DNA from: Heterohyrax brucei
Taxonomy: Eukaryota; Chordata; Mammalia; Hyracoidea; Procaviidae
Direction: 5' to 3'
DNA: 64,000 nt
NCBI GenBank assembly: GCA_028571685.1
Contig: CM053152.1
Location: 22,824,001-22,888,000 of the forward strand
The notes beneath the pieces were generated by a model. That model was given only the letters and a program-made list of their open reading frames with translations. It made no database searches and had not been told where the DNA came from. Positions within the stretch are counted from its first letter, which is position 1. Each line of letters opens with the position of its first letter. Below are positions 25,268 through 35,370 of the stretch, one piece after another. Both the position numbers and the translations under genes were made by a program.

Positions 25268-25585
25268 ACACAGTAAACATATTTGGCTGTCAGCCAGAAA
25301 GTTTAAGATTTAAGTCCACCCAGATACGCCTCGGAATAAATGCCGAAAAATTTGCTTGTGGTAAATTAGCCATTGAAAACCCTGTGGAGCACCAGTTTCA
25401 GCAGCACGTATTTTAAAATTGGAACAAAGCAGAGAAGATTAGCACGTCCCTGCACAAGGATGACATGCAGATTCATGAACTATTCTATATTAAAACAACA
25501 AGCAAAAAACCTTGGAGCACGGCTCCACACTGACACGCATGAGTTGTTGCCATGAGTGAGAGCTGACTTGACAGCCACTGGTCTT
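25268..25585 (+). mobile_element. Long-variant AfroSINE interrupted by a U6 copy
   Basis: 'ggctgtcagccagaaagttt', 'gtccacccagatacgcctcg' and 'agccattgaaaacc' lie before, and 'acgcatgagttgttgccatg' after, the inserted U6 copy at 25389-25504. Confidence 0.85.
25389..25504 (+). pseudogene. U6 snRNA retropseudogene
   Basis: The U6 core is plain: 'cagcagcacgtatt', 'aaaattggaacaaagcagag', 'aagattagcacgtccctgca', 'caaggatgacatgcag'. The U6 5' end and the ACAGAGA/AGC box carry changes, the 3' end is 'ctattctatatt', and an A-rich tail follows. It is flanked by near-identical copies of its target (25376-25392 and 25505-25520), the mark of LINE-driven retroposition. It lacks the U6 upstream promoter and is not expected to be expressed. 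Confidence 0.92.
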
Positions 25586-25689
25586 TTTTTTTTTTTTTTC
25601 ATTTTTGTCTTTGTTTTTGAACAGTAGCCAGCCCATAGGACTATTCAGTCTTTGATCACCATCACCATAACTGTCAATATTGCAGAGAT

Positions 25690-25870
25690 AGTGATGAATC
25701 CCAAAGGAAAATCTCTTGAAGAAGTCAGAATTTGAGCTGGGTTTTCAAATCTAGGCAAGATTTAGAGAAGCTTGGGGACAAGGTGGGATATGGTTTCATA
25801 AAGAGAAAACGGGTCATCTGAGCAAAGGCAGAAGAACAGGAGGAGACTGCAGGTTAAGGCGAGGGCTTTG
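25690..25870 (+). repeat. L2 fragment
   Basis: 'atttgagctgggttttcaaa' and 'tctgagcaaaggcagaagaa' follow the L2 consensus. Confidence 0.5.
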
Positions 25871-27343
25871 GATTGAAGTGGTGGCTGTAGACTGTGGTGG
25901 GGGCTGTGGGTTATGGCAGGCCTGCCAGGAGGAGACAGCTGGCTTGGGCGGGAAATTCCAGTAGGATAGCACACATCAGGGTACCTGAGGATGATTAAGT
26001 CAGGATCCCTAAGTCAAACTGCACAAGGGATGCTACCCGACGCCATTACCCTTTCCAAGCTCTGGGTTCTCCCTGCTTTTAAGTGTTCAAGTTCTGGAGG
26101 GTGGAGTACAGAGCAAATATCCTTCCTGGTGACAGCGTCATTTAAAATGCTATCATTCTTGAAAACCGAATTTTATTCTGTCAATACTAATTGACCACGT
26201 CTAATTTGCTCATCATGAACCAGCAGGCACTGGAGGTAGAAGTGTGAACAGTCTTCCAGGACCAGATGAAAATCAAAAGGCTGAATTAGTACTTGTAAAA
26301 GGGTGTCTTAGAAGAACATCTACGTAGGGACTTTACAGAATATATCCAACCTTGTTTTGTAATTCAAGCCTTGAAAGAAAAGCTAGCTGACCTACCCATG
26401 CAGTGCCTAGAGCTCTGGTAGCTTACCTGAGAGGTGTGCATTTCAAATGCAAAATGCCTGACCCCACAGCTATCTTCCTTGGCACCCCATTTGTTCCAAA
26501 CAAAGGAGGTAGCTAGCATTAACCTGGTACAGCTACTGAATTATGCAAAGACACTGCCCATCACAGCCCTCCTTATCTATGTGGAACACAGGCTGGCAGC
26601 CTCCTCAGTCAGAACAGCCAAGTAGGCAAGGATCGGAAGTAGGCTTCCTCCCCAAAACATTAAACACAACCTACCTAAGTCAAATCTGAACACCCACACT
26701 GGTGACAGGGTGGAAATGTCAATTCTATCTGTCCTTTGATAGTGTAAGCCAAACGTGGCATATATTTTCACCTACTGGGAACTGAAACAAAAAGCTATAT
26801 TGGCCTTCATCTCATGCGGAGGTGAACCGCTGGTCTGCGGCCTCCATCTCCCTGCTCTAAGCGGTCAATCATCAAGTCCTCTGACTTTGTGTCAGCAGAA
26901 TCTCAGCAATTTATAGGATTTCAGAGGCTTCCAAACCATCCTGTTTACCTGAAATGCTCCCCACTGCAGGGAGGACTATTTCCTTAAGCTAAGACAGAAT
27001 GCCTCCAGCAGTTTCCTGTTAAAAGATGAACACCTCTGCCTAACACAGTGAGCACGCTAGTGGTCACCCTTACCTTGTCAGTGATTCATTTCTCAGCTAA
27101 TTAGACACACTACTGAAAAAGGAGAGTAGAGTTTTAGGGAAAGCTTTGGAAAGCGAAAAGATGAAGGAAAGAGAGAAAAGCACTCCGTGTGGAGCAGGGA
27201 GAAGGGCCTTGCCCAGGACAGGCAGCACAGAGAGGGACCTGTTTCTGTTTCTTCAGATTCCATTAGCTGTACCTGTGATGAACACAGTCATGAGCATGGC
27301 AGGCTTTCTCTCTCTCTCTCCACACACACACGCACACACACAA
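25871..27343. other. Intergenic, largely unassigned
   Basis: No gene seen. It includes a (CT)n then (CA)n tract at about 27306-27343. Confidence 0.45.
27306..27343. repeat. Simple repeat (CT)n followed by (CA)n
   Basis: Uninterrupted TC dinucleotides then CACACA with one CG interruption. Confidence 0.95.
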
Positions 27344-27895
27344 GGACTGCCACTGAAGTTCACGAGTTCATCCTAGAAAAAGTGCTACATACGTCATTGC
27401 TGAATATCACTACAGTCACCCTTGAAGTACTCTCTTTGGGAAGCTGTGCACTGTTGCCAGCACCTAATCTGCCCTTCAAAGCAATTTTGCAACTCTTTCT
27501 GGAAAGGCCATTGTGCAGGGTGGCACACTGGCAAGTTTGTGAACTTAACTGTATAGTTGTCTGTGAGGAATTTTTTAGTCAGCAAACAAATAACTGTATT
27601 GGAACACCCTCTGTACTCATGTGATCTAGCCCCCAATGACTTTTCTTTACCTGAAGATAAAGGAAATACTGAAAGGAAGACACTTTGATGACATTCAGGA
27701 CATCAAGGGCAATACGACAACAGCTCTAATGGCCGTTCCAAAAACAGAGTTCCAAAATTGCTTTGAAGCGTGGACTCGGTGCTGGCCTCGGTGCATAGCT
27801 TCCCAAGGGGAGTGCGTCAAAGGTGACCGTAGTAGTATTCAGCAATGCGGTGTGTAGCACTTAGAACAATTAAGTTTGTCAACTTAATTCTCAGA

Positions 27896-27897
<2 letters not shown>
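27344..27897 (-). mobile_element. Fold-back mariner derivative, minus
   Basis: The two ends (27344-27508 and 27731-27897) are inverted copies of the same mariner end. The long arm continues into the transposase C-terminal coding region (on + : KIKEILKGRHFDDIQDIKGN and ending CIASQGECVKGDRSSIQQ). It has the same internal junction as 43698-44248 but the opposite orientation. No complete transposase is present. Confidence 0.8.

Positions 27898-27900
<3 letters not shown>

Positions 27901-27927
<27 letters not shown>
27901..27927. repeat. (TG)n microsatellite
   Basis: A pure TG run of about 13 units starts directly after the mariner terminus. Confidence 0.97.
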
Positions 27928-27931
<4 letters not shown>

Positions 27932-28026
27932 CTTTTGCTATTTTAAATGTATTAAAATAGCAAATAATTTTATATTTCATAAAGTATATATACATATATA
28001 TGTACATACATGTATCTGTATATATA

Positions 28027-28210
28027 AAACCAAATCCATTGCCTTCAAGTAAATTCTGACTCATAGCAACCCTACAGGACAGGGTTTCCAAGGCTCTAAA
28101 TCTGCAGCAGACTACTACATCTTTCTCTTACAGTGTGGCTGATAAGACCAAACCACTGACCTTTGGGTTAGCAGCTAAAAGTTTTAACTGCTACACTGAC
28201 AGGGCTCCTT
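28027..28210 (-). mobile_element. Long-variant AfroSINE, minus
   Basis: 'aaaaccaaatccattgcctt', 'gcagactactacatctttct', 'gctacactgacagggctcc'. Confidence 0.9.
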
Positions 28211-28621
28211 GTCTGGCGCATTATAAGAATGTAAAAAAAGGAGAAGAAATTTAGCTTGCAGGATATGAGAATTCTGTATTAGGAAATCTATAGGCAAGAT
28301 TGTTTTAATGCTTTGAGGATCATCAATTAAACATGCTTAGATCGTCTTAGGAAGGAAACCTCCTTACATGAGACTTCAGGAAATAGTAGGCAGTTCAAGT
28401 ACAGGAAGCCTAGAAATACGCAGGACCACATAATGGACAGATTAACTCATCAACACACAAAATACCTAGATTAGTGAGTGTTTAGGGTTTGTTTCAAGAG
28501 GTAAAAAAAAACTTTTTATGGGAAAAATATGCAAATGGAGTGCATCTGACCAGATACGTATCAAGGAGAGTAAAGATGAAGTATCAAGAAAGACATGCGG
28601 TATGCCATTAAAAAACAAACA
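28211..28621. other. Intergenic, unassigned
   Basis: Nothing recognised. Confidence 0.45.
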
Positions 28622-28776
28622 CAAAAACTCATTGAGTCTATTCTGACTTAAAAAGACCCTACAGAAAAGAGTAGAATTGCCCCCATAGGGTATTCAAGGA
28701 GTGCCTGCTGGAATTTGAACTGCTGACCTTTTGGTTAGCAGTCATAACACTTAACCACTACACCACCAGGGTTTGC
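28622..28776 (-). mobile_element. AfroSINE, minus
   Basis: 'aactcattgagtctattctg' to 'accactacaccaccagggtt'. Confidence 0.92.
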
Positions 28777-28826
28777 CATAATAGAATCAAAGTTTGAAAC
28801 AGACTTTTCCTAAACTCAGGCTTTTT

Positions 28827-28829
28827 ATC

Positions 28830-28860
<31 letters not shown>

Positions 28861-29246
28861 GTTGTGATTGAGTGAAAGTATACAATCCAAATCAAATTTG
28901 CATGCCCACCTATCTGCAGCTCCTTCTGCTCTCCTTGCACGGTGACAGCACACTCCTCCTTTCCATTCTATACATGTCCTAGCCTCTTAACAATCTCCTG
29001 TCCTCTCCTCTACACCCTCTCCTCTCCCTTCTAGTAAGAGGCCAGTGGGACCGCATCCTACAGATGCATAGAGCCATAAGGTACACACAGCGCATGGTCA
29101 CACTGTATCCCCAAGTCCAATCTGTTCCTGTCCGAAGAGCTGACCTCAATAATGTTTTCTGGTCAGGGGCAGCAGCAGATCTAGGGACCACGCTCGTAGG
29201 GGAACTTGCAGGCCTTTCAACCATCAATTCTGGTCTTTTAGTGGTG
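28827..29246 (-). mobile_element. 5'-truncated L1 3' end, minus, with clean target duplication
   Basis: It is flanked by an exact 14-base duplication, AACTCAGGCTTTTT, at 28813-28826 and 29247-29260. The tail side starts with a (TTC)n run at about 28832-28853, a decayed poly(A) read antisense. The body ('catgcccacctatctgcagc', 'gcatagagccataaggtaca') matches the minus L1 3' end at 61360-61740. Confidence 0.88.
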
Positions 29247-29261
29247 AACTCAGGCTTTTTT

Positions 29262-30200
29262 AAGAAAATGTTTCCTCATGGCTAGTTTTTTAATTGGAAA
29301 TCTTGCTCACGTAATTGTAGATTCACATGCAACGATCTTGTGTACCCCTCACCCAGTTTCCCCCAGTGTTAACATACTGCAAAACTGTAGCAAACCTATC
29401 ACAACCAGGATATTTATGTTACTAAAATCCATCTATTTCATTCAGATTTTCCCAGTTTCACTTGTACAGCTTCATACGTGTGTGTGTTTAGTTCTGTGCA
29501 GTTTCGCTCATGTGCAGGTTCATCGTCACAGTTAATACGCAGAACAATTCCATCACTGCAAGATCCCTCATGATGCTCTTTTGTCATCAGGAGGTGTTTT
29601 AATACCTGGCAACCACTAATCTGTTTTCCATTTCTAAAATTTTGTCATTTCAAGAATGACATATATAAATGGAATCATACAGTATGTAACCTTTTGGAAT
29701 TGACTTTTTTCATTCAGCATAATTCTCTGGAGATTCATACGAATTGTTATATGTATCAGTAGTTCATTCATTTTTGTTTCTGAATAGCATTCCATGATGT
29801 GAATGTAACAGTGTATTTAACCATTCACCTGGTAAGGATATCTGGGCTTTTTCCAGCGTGTGACTATCATGAATAAAGTTTTTATGAATGTTTATGTATG
29901 TTTTTATGTGAACACAAATTTTCAGTCTTGGGGATAAATGCCCAAGAGTGCAATTACTGGGCCATATGGTAATTACATATTTAGCTTCATGAGAAACTTC
30001 CCGAACTGTTTCTCAGAGTGCATCATTTTATATTCCCATCAGCAATGTATGAGTGATTAGTTTGCTGTATTCTTGCCAGTATTTAGTGTTGTCATTATTT
30101 TTATTTTAGTCATTCTTATAGTTGTGTAGTAACATCCCATTCTGGTTGTAATCTGCATTTTCCCAATGGCTAAGGATGTCAAACATCTTTCCATGTGCAA
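29262..30200 (-). mobile_element. Old L1 (L1M type), minus, 3' half
   Basis: 'tggaatcatacagtatgtaa', 'gggataaatgcccaagagtg' and 'tattcccatcagcaatgtat' are antisense ORF2 C-terminal landmarks. It resumes at 31190-31300 after the RTE insertion. Confidence 0.8.
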
Positions 30201-31185
30201 AGACACCATACATGAAGGAAGCAAACAGTCATTTAAAAGACAGAAAAGACAAATTGATGTCATGAGAGACTCTGAAATTGCTGTTGAATATAAAGCAGCT
30301 AAAGCATTTCACCATATTTATTCAATCTGTATGCTGAGCAAATAATCCAAGAAGCTGGACTAATGAAGAATGTGGCATGAGGACTGGTGGAAGACTCATT
30401 AACACAAAATTCCTTGCTAATAGCAAAGAGGACTTGAAGCACTAACCAGTGAAGATCAAAGACCACAGCCTTCAGTATGAATTACACCTAAACATAAAAC
30501 AGAAATCCTTACAATTGGACCAATAAACAACATTGGTGCTGCTAAGATGGCTCTGATTCATAATGGCTTCATGTGAAGCAGAACACTGTTCTGACAAATA
30601 GAGAAAAGATTGAAATTGTTAAGGATTTCATTTTACTTGGATGCGCAATCAATGACCATGGAAGCAGTAGTCAAGAAATCAAAAGAGGCATTGTCCTGGG
30701 CAAATTTGCTGCAAAAACCTCTTTAAAGTGTTGAGAAACAAAAATGTCATTTTGAGGATTAAGGTGCACCTGACCCAAGCCATGATATTTTCAATTACCA
30801 CATCTGCATGCAAAAACGGACAATGCATACTGAAGACTGAAGAAAAACTGACACCTTTGAACAGTGACGTTGGCAAAGAATATTGGGCTATCAGAAGAAC
30901 AAACAAATCTGTCTTGGAAGAGGTACAGCCAGAGTGCTCCTTGGAAATAATGATGGTGAGACTTTGTCTCACGTACTTTGGATACATTGTCAAGAGGGTC
31001 CAGTCCCTAGAGAAGGATGTCAGTGAAAAAGAGAAAGACCTCAATAAGACGGACTAGCACAGTGGCTGAAACAATGGGCTCAAACCTAGCTACAGTGATG
31101 AGGATGGTACAGGCCTGAGCCGTGGTCTGTTTTACATAAGGTCGCTATGAATCGGAACCAGCTTAACAGCATCTAAAAAAACCAA
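30201..31185 (+). mobile_element. RTE-clade LINE 3' kilobase, plus
   Basis: Plus-strand text IEIVKDFILLGCAINDHGSS and QEIKRGIVLGKFAAKTSLK is the BovB/RTE ORF2 C-terminus, followed by CLTYFGYIVKRVQSLEKD. The 3' end is 'gtcgctatgaatcggaacca', the same tail as the AfroSINEs. It is 5'-truncated with several stops, and inserted into the old minus L1. Confidence 0.88.
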
Positions 31186-31189
31186 CATG

Positions 31190-31300
31190 TCCTCTTTGTG
31201 AAATATCTGTTTGTATCTTTTGCTGATTTTCTAAATGGATTGGTTGTTTTACTGTTAAAACAGTTTATTTTTAAATGACAATCTGCTCACCTTTGTCAGT
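31190..31300 (-). mobile_element. Old L1, minus, continued after the RTE insertion
   Basis: 'gtttgtatcttttgctgatt' fits the next segment of the antisense L1 that stops at 30200. Confidence 0.6.
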
Positions 31301-31375
31301 AGGAAGTCCATTTTTATTCTTGCAAATTATTTTAAATTGAAGTCAGCTGTATCCCATAGCAATTTTTCAGAGACT

Positions 31376-31715
31376 CCGAGGATGGTGGTTCAGTAGTAGA
31401 ATTCTCAACTTCCATGCAGGAGACGCAGGTTCAATCTCCAGCCAATGTGTCTTATGCAAAGCTACTACCTGTGGAGGCTTGTGTACTGCTCAGATACTGA
31501 CTGAGTTTCAGCAGAACTTCTATATGGACTAAGAAGAAAGGCCTGGCAATCTGCTGCCAACAAATCAGTCAGAGAAAAACCCTGTGATCACAATCGTCTG
31601 ATCTGCAATCCACCATGAGGACAGCACAGGAATAAGCAGTGTTTCGTTTTACGGTGCACGGCATTGCCAACAGACAGGGGCTCACTCAATGACAGTTAAC
31701 AGCCACCACAACAAA
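31376..31715 (+). mobile_element. tRNA-Gly-headed composite SINE
   Basis: The head at 31381-31443 is tRNA-Gly-like, with A box 'tggttcagtagt' (31386-31397) and B box 'ggttcaatctc' (31428-31438). The body 'gaagaaaggcctggcaatct' matches the long AfroSINE middle, and the tail 'caggggctcactcaatgaca' plus 'accacaacaa' matches the RTE/AfroSINE 3' end. Confidence 0.75.
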
Positions 31716-32069
31716 GAGTCATTGTGGCCACCTGGAGAGTACTAGTTTTTTAAAACAAGGTCAGAAAAAAATGAACACAAGAAGGCAAATTTATTCCCTA
31801 GGTCCTTAAGACTTGTTCCTTCTGGAGGTCGTGTTTTACCACCAGCTCTGCTAATTCACGCCCATTCCACTGAACAAGAGTGTTAAGCCCAGTAGGATCG
31901 GCCTCAGGTGAAGATGTGGACTGACATGGCTTGTTTAGTCCAGAGCATCTGTCCCTGTTGCCAGCGATGATCTTGAGAATTACCTGGTTACAGCAGATGC
32001 TCATTCCATGTCAATTACTGGCTCAGTTTGTAGTGAGCATACCCACGGCATACTCAGGTTTGAGAACTT
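31716..32069. other. Intergenic; short minus-strand frame near a poly(A)-type hexamer
   Basis: A 68-codon minus-strand frame (32004-31798) ends three bases before an AATAAA on the same strand (31795-31790). I recognise no family; it may be a repeat end. Confidence 0.3.
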
Positions 32070-32165
32070 CAAGAGGTTACACAGCCAGGAAGTACGCACG
32101 AGAGGTAAGCAGCAAAATTTCAAATGCCTCTAGACTGGGATGCTAGCCAGTTAGCCATGACCCCG
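32070..32165 (-). repeat. MIR fragment, minus
   Basis: 'caagaggttacacagccagg' is the antisense MIR '3' box'; the rest is diverged. Confidence 0.4.
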
Positions 32166-32177
32166 TGTTAGCTACAG

Positions 32178-32328
32178 CCCCAAGTGTGTGGAATTGTTCT
32201 CCACGGGAACAGTGGCTGGCAGTAGATAGCCAGGCCTTTCTTCAGAGGTAATTTTGGGTGGATGTGAACCTGCAACCTGTGGCTAATAGCTGAGCATGTT
32301 AAGCATTTGTGCCACCCAGGGACTCCTG
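32178..32328 (-). mobile_element. Long-variant AfroSINE, minus
   Basis: 'agtagatagccaggcctttc', 'ttttgggtggatgtgaacct', 'gtgccacccagggactcct'. Confidence 0.8.
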
Positions 32329-33507
32329 AACTGGGACTTTGGTGGACAGGAGTACACAGCTCAGATGGTGTAGAGGTGGCTGCTGGTAAGTAGGATTGGG
32401 CCACACTCAGCACTCACAGTGTTTCAATCCTCTGTTCCCACCTGATTGAGGTCTTAACATATCAGTTAAGACTAGCACTCCACAACTTAGCATGCTTGCT
32501 AAGCCCAACAAAAGATTTTAAAAATATAGCCGAAACCACTGGAGTCCTGATTCCACTGTCTGTACCGTAAGTCCTTTATTGTCACATAAAAATGTCAGTC
32601 ACCTTGTTCTGCTGAATGTGGCTCTGCCGTTGGCTCAGAGGAACTGAAGATGCCTGCTTAACTTCAGGGAAAAAAAAACTACTTTCCCCATTTCATTTTC
32701 TTTCCAGTTCCTTTTATAGAGAAGATACTGATGCTGAGACACACTGATCAGCCATGTTATTTTTAAATGAATTTTTTATGGCAAATAATTTGTTCCATCT
32801 GGGAGAAGACTGATTGCATTTTCTGCAACCAGGCACAAATCAGGAGGGATTCTTTCCAGCGTTTAAAAAAAAAAACTGTCCTGAGATCCCCCTCATACCG
32901 GGAGCTCAGTGTCTGTGGCATTTTCTGAATCCGAAGAGAAACTAAACCGTTGGTTGCCTCTCCATCGTTTGAGAAAACTCACCTCTCAGTTCGGCTCACC
33001 AGGCACCCCTGCGGTTTTTGTCACCCAGTTTCAGGGGTGAGAGGGTAAACTGCTACAGTTTCACACTGGTAGTTCACACCATTCCTCACCTCAGCCATCT
33101 GGCAAGCTCGTCCACTGGCATCACTTGTCAGCCACTGAGCTTGGCTTGGCTTCTTAGAGTGCTGTTCACAAAGCACATGGCCCTCTAGTTAAAAAAAGGC
33201 AGCAGAAACAGCCAGGAAGCATTAGGAGTGCAAGGGCTGGTGTGTCCCTGGGCCCTGTTTTGAGCTGTCCAGCTCCCACATGCCTTCCAGAAGCTCCAGA
33301 AGTACAGACATTCATAATAAGGAAGCAAAATATGTTTGTGCTTGCCACTGTTCCCAGGTCCTCTTCTGGATGCCATCATTGCCCAAAGAGGTGAGGATTA
33401 GTGACTGAACTACTTGCTTTCGTGCTGGTACATGTGAAGAGCCGGTTTACTGACAAAAATACATTTGTCCACACGTTTACTTATAAAGGACGTGAATCAC
33501 ATGACTA
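32329..33507. other. Intergenic, unassigned
   Basis: Low repeat content by eye; no gene seen. Confidence 0.5.
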
Positions 33508-33653
33508 CTCACTGCCCTTGAGTCGAGTCCGACTCATAGCTATTGTAGATGTCAGAGTAGAACTGCCCCCTAGAGTTTCCAGGGAGCACCTGGTGGATTT
33601 GAACTGCCAACTTACTGGTTAGCAGATGTAGCACTTAACCTACTACACCACTA
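33508..33653 (-). mobile_element. AfroSINE, minus
   Basis: 'tgcccttgagtcgagtccga' to 'cttaacctactacaccact'. Among the better-preserved copies. Confidence 0.93.
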
Positions 33654-34011
33654 ACAAATAATAATAAAATATATCACACTTTTTACTGTAAATTCTATAC
33701 AGCCAATTGATTTCACAGAATGCTCTCATTAATGCCCCCCTTCAAGGCTGATTTTTCAAAAGTTGATCACCAGGTCTTTCGTGTGAGGCACCTTTGGGAT
33801 TTTAATTGATTTTTACCTGATTCAACAATGGTTGCAACTGGCAAACAATGATTGTAACTGATGAACAAATGTAATTCTGACATGAATGCTACTTGCTATT
33901 TTGTTCTAATTTAAAGAATAAGATGAAAGTGAAACAACTAAGACACATATCAAATGTCACTCATTTGTCACTGATGTAAGCAATTTCCATGTTGAGCTAG
34001 ATATAATTTTT
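33654..34011. other. Intergenic, unassigned
   Basis: AT-rich. A near-duplicate phrase occurs at 33821-33865 ('caatggttgcaactggcaaa' and 'caatgattgtaactgatgaa'). Confidence 0.45.
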
Positions 34012-34240
34012 GAGTGCTGTTGGTGGCCATCAGGTTGGCCCCCTGACTCACAGAGACCCCATGTACCATGGGATCAGATCACTACATTCCACAGGGTTTT
34101 CACTGGATGATTTTTGGCAGTAGATCACCAACCTTTCTTCCTAGTTTTAGTTTAGAAGCTCCAGAAACCTGGAAGCTTGTGGGCCTTATTTGGAGACTGT
34201 CACACCCTATGGGACTTAGGAGTGGCTCTGAAGGACACTG
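34012..34240 (-). mobile_element. AfroSINE/RTE-related long element, minus
   Basis: 'ggtggccatcaggttggccc', 'acagggttttcactggatga' and 'ccaacctttcttcctagttt' share their order with the element at 60021. Confidence 0.65.
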
Positions 34241-34254
34241 ATTAGATTTCAAAA

Positions 34255-34565
34255 AAAGAGGCAAAAAAAAAAAACCCAGATTGATCATACCAAGCTTTAT
34301 TAGGGAATTTACATACAGAGGTTGGTGCCAAGATTCTGGTGACAGACAGTGAAGCACTGACAATCACCTAAGTAGAGGTAGCACATGGCACAGCAGGGTG
34401 TGGGTTTGTATACCTAGTACTTCCATGGAAGAATATGCACAGTGGAACCAGGGAAAATGTGTCTCATCTAAGGTGGGTAGAGTTATTTTTGTACTAGTTA
34501 ATGGGTTCCAGTTGAGGTTGCCATGAAAAGTGTTTGGTGGTTTTTTCCAGGACCAGTTCACTGCC
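34255..34565 (-). mobile_element. Possible solitary LTR fossil, minus
   Basis: On the minus strand the stretch ends in 'ttccctaataaagcttgg', a typical LTR R-region signal. No partner LTR or internal region is present nearby. Family and age not assigned; broken remnant at most. Confidence 0.28.
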
Positions 34566-34739
34566 TAGTTGTTTCCCACAGTACTTTGCAGGAAGAACCC
34601 GTCTTGTATGGTTCATGGCCCTCAAAGAGCCTGTTTGTGCAGGCATGGTTAGCAGCCTCGTTTAGGTATAGCTAATTGAATCATGCCATCCTCTCATCGC
34701 CTCTGAGGTCAACTGATGACAGGCTACGTGGTGGTCTTT

Positions 34740-35171
34740 CTGGCTTGGCTAGTGCCTTTGTTATCTAACGCTGCTGTAACAGAAATACCACAAGTGGATG
34801 GCTTTAACAAACTTAAGTTCATTCTCTCACAGTCAAGAAGTCCAAATCCATAGCATCAGCTGTAGGGTCTGTTGGCTCTGGAGGAAAGGTCTTGTTGTCA
34901 ACCTTCCTCTCGTCTAGGAGCTTCTCACAGCAAGAATCCCAGATCCAAATGATGTGATATTCTACTGGCAGTGCTTTCTTGGTATGAGGTCCCCATGTCT
35001 CTCTGCTTCCTTTTCTTTTTTGTATCTCAAGACACTGACTTAAGTAGATTGAATCTTGCTTCATTAACATAATGAAGCTAATCCCACTTCATTAACATCA
35101 CAGAGATAGGATTTACAACATATAGGTGAATTACGTAAGATGACAAAACAGTGGACAATCACATGTTGCTG
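34740..35171 (+). repeat. Interspersed repeat, 'gctgctgtaacagaaatacc' type
   Basis: The phrases 'acaagtggatggctttaaca', 'gtcttgttgtcaaccttcct' and 'aatcccacttcattaacatc' are familiar as a dispersed repeat in this lineage, but I cannot name the family with confidence. Confidence 0.5.
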
Positions 35172-35293
35172 ACCAGTAGATGCCTACTCATAGTGAACCT
35201 ATTAGAGTCAAACTGCCCCATAAGGATTTCTAAGGAGCAAGTGGTGGATTCAAACTGCTGATTTTGGAGTAGCAGCCAAGCTCTTAAAGCACT
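35172..35293 (-). mobile_element. AfroSINE, minus, half of an inverted pair
   Basis: 'gatgcctactcatagtgaac' to 'agcagccaagctcttaaagc'. Confidence 0.8.
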
Positions 35294-35295
35294 TT

Positions 35296-35368
35296 ACGAC
35301 CCTATGGGGCAGTTCTACTCTGTCTTACAGGGTTGCTATTTATTAGAATCAACTAGACGGCACACAGC
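35296..35368 (+). mobile_element. AfroSINE 3' half, plus, abutting an inverted copy
   Basis: 'ccctatggggcagttctact' to 'aatcaactagacggcacaca'. The head is missing. Confidence 0.82.
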
Positions 35369-35370
35369 AA

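Noticed and set aside
25389-25504. A functional U6 snRNA gene.
   Set aside because: Changes in conserved U6 bases, an A-rich tail, target duplications and no upstream promoter.
27187-27624. 145-codon plus-strand open frame.
   Set aside because: It crosses a CT/CA microsatellite and the antisense arm of a mariner derivative.
31381-31443. A tRNA-Gly gene.
   Set aside because: The head is mismatched in its stems and is fused directly to a SINE body with no Pol III terminator.
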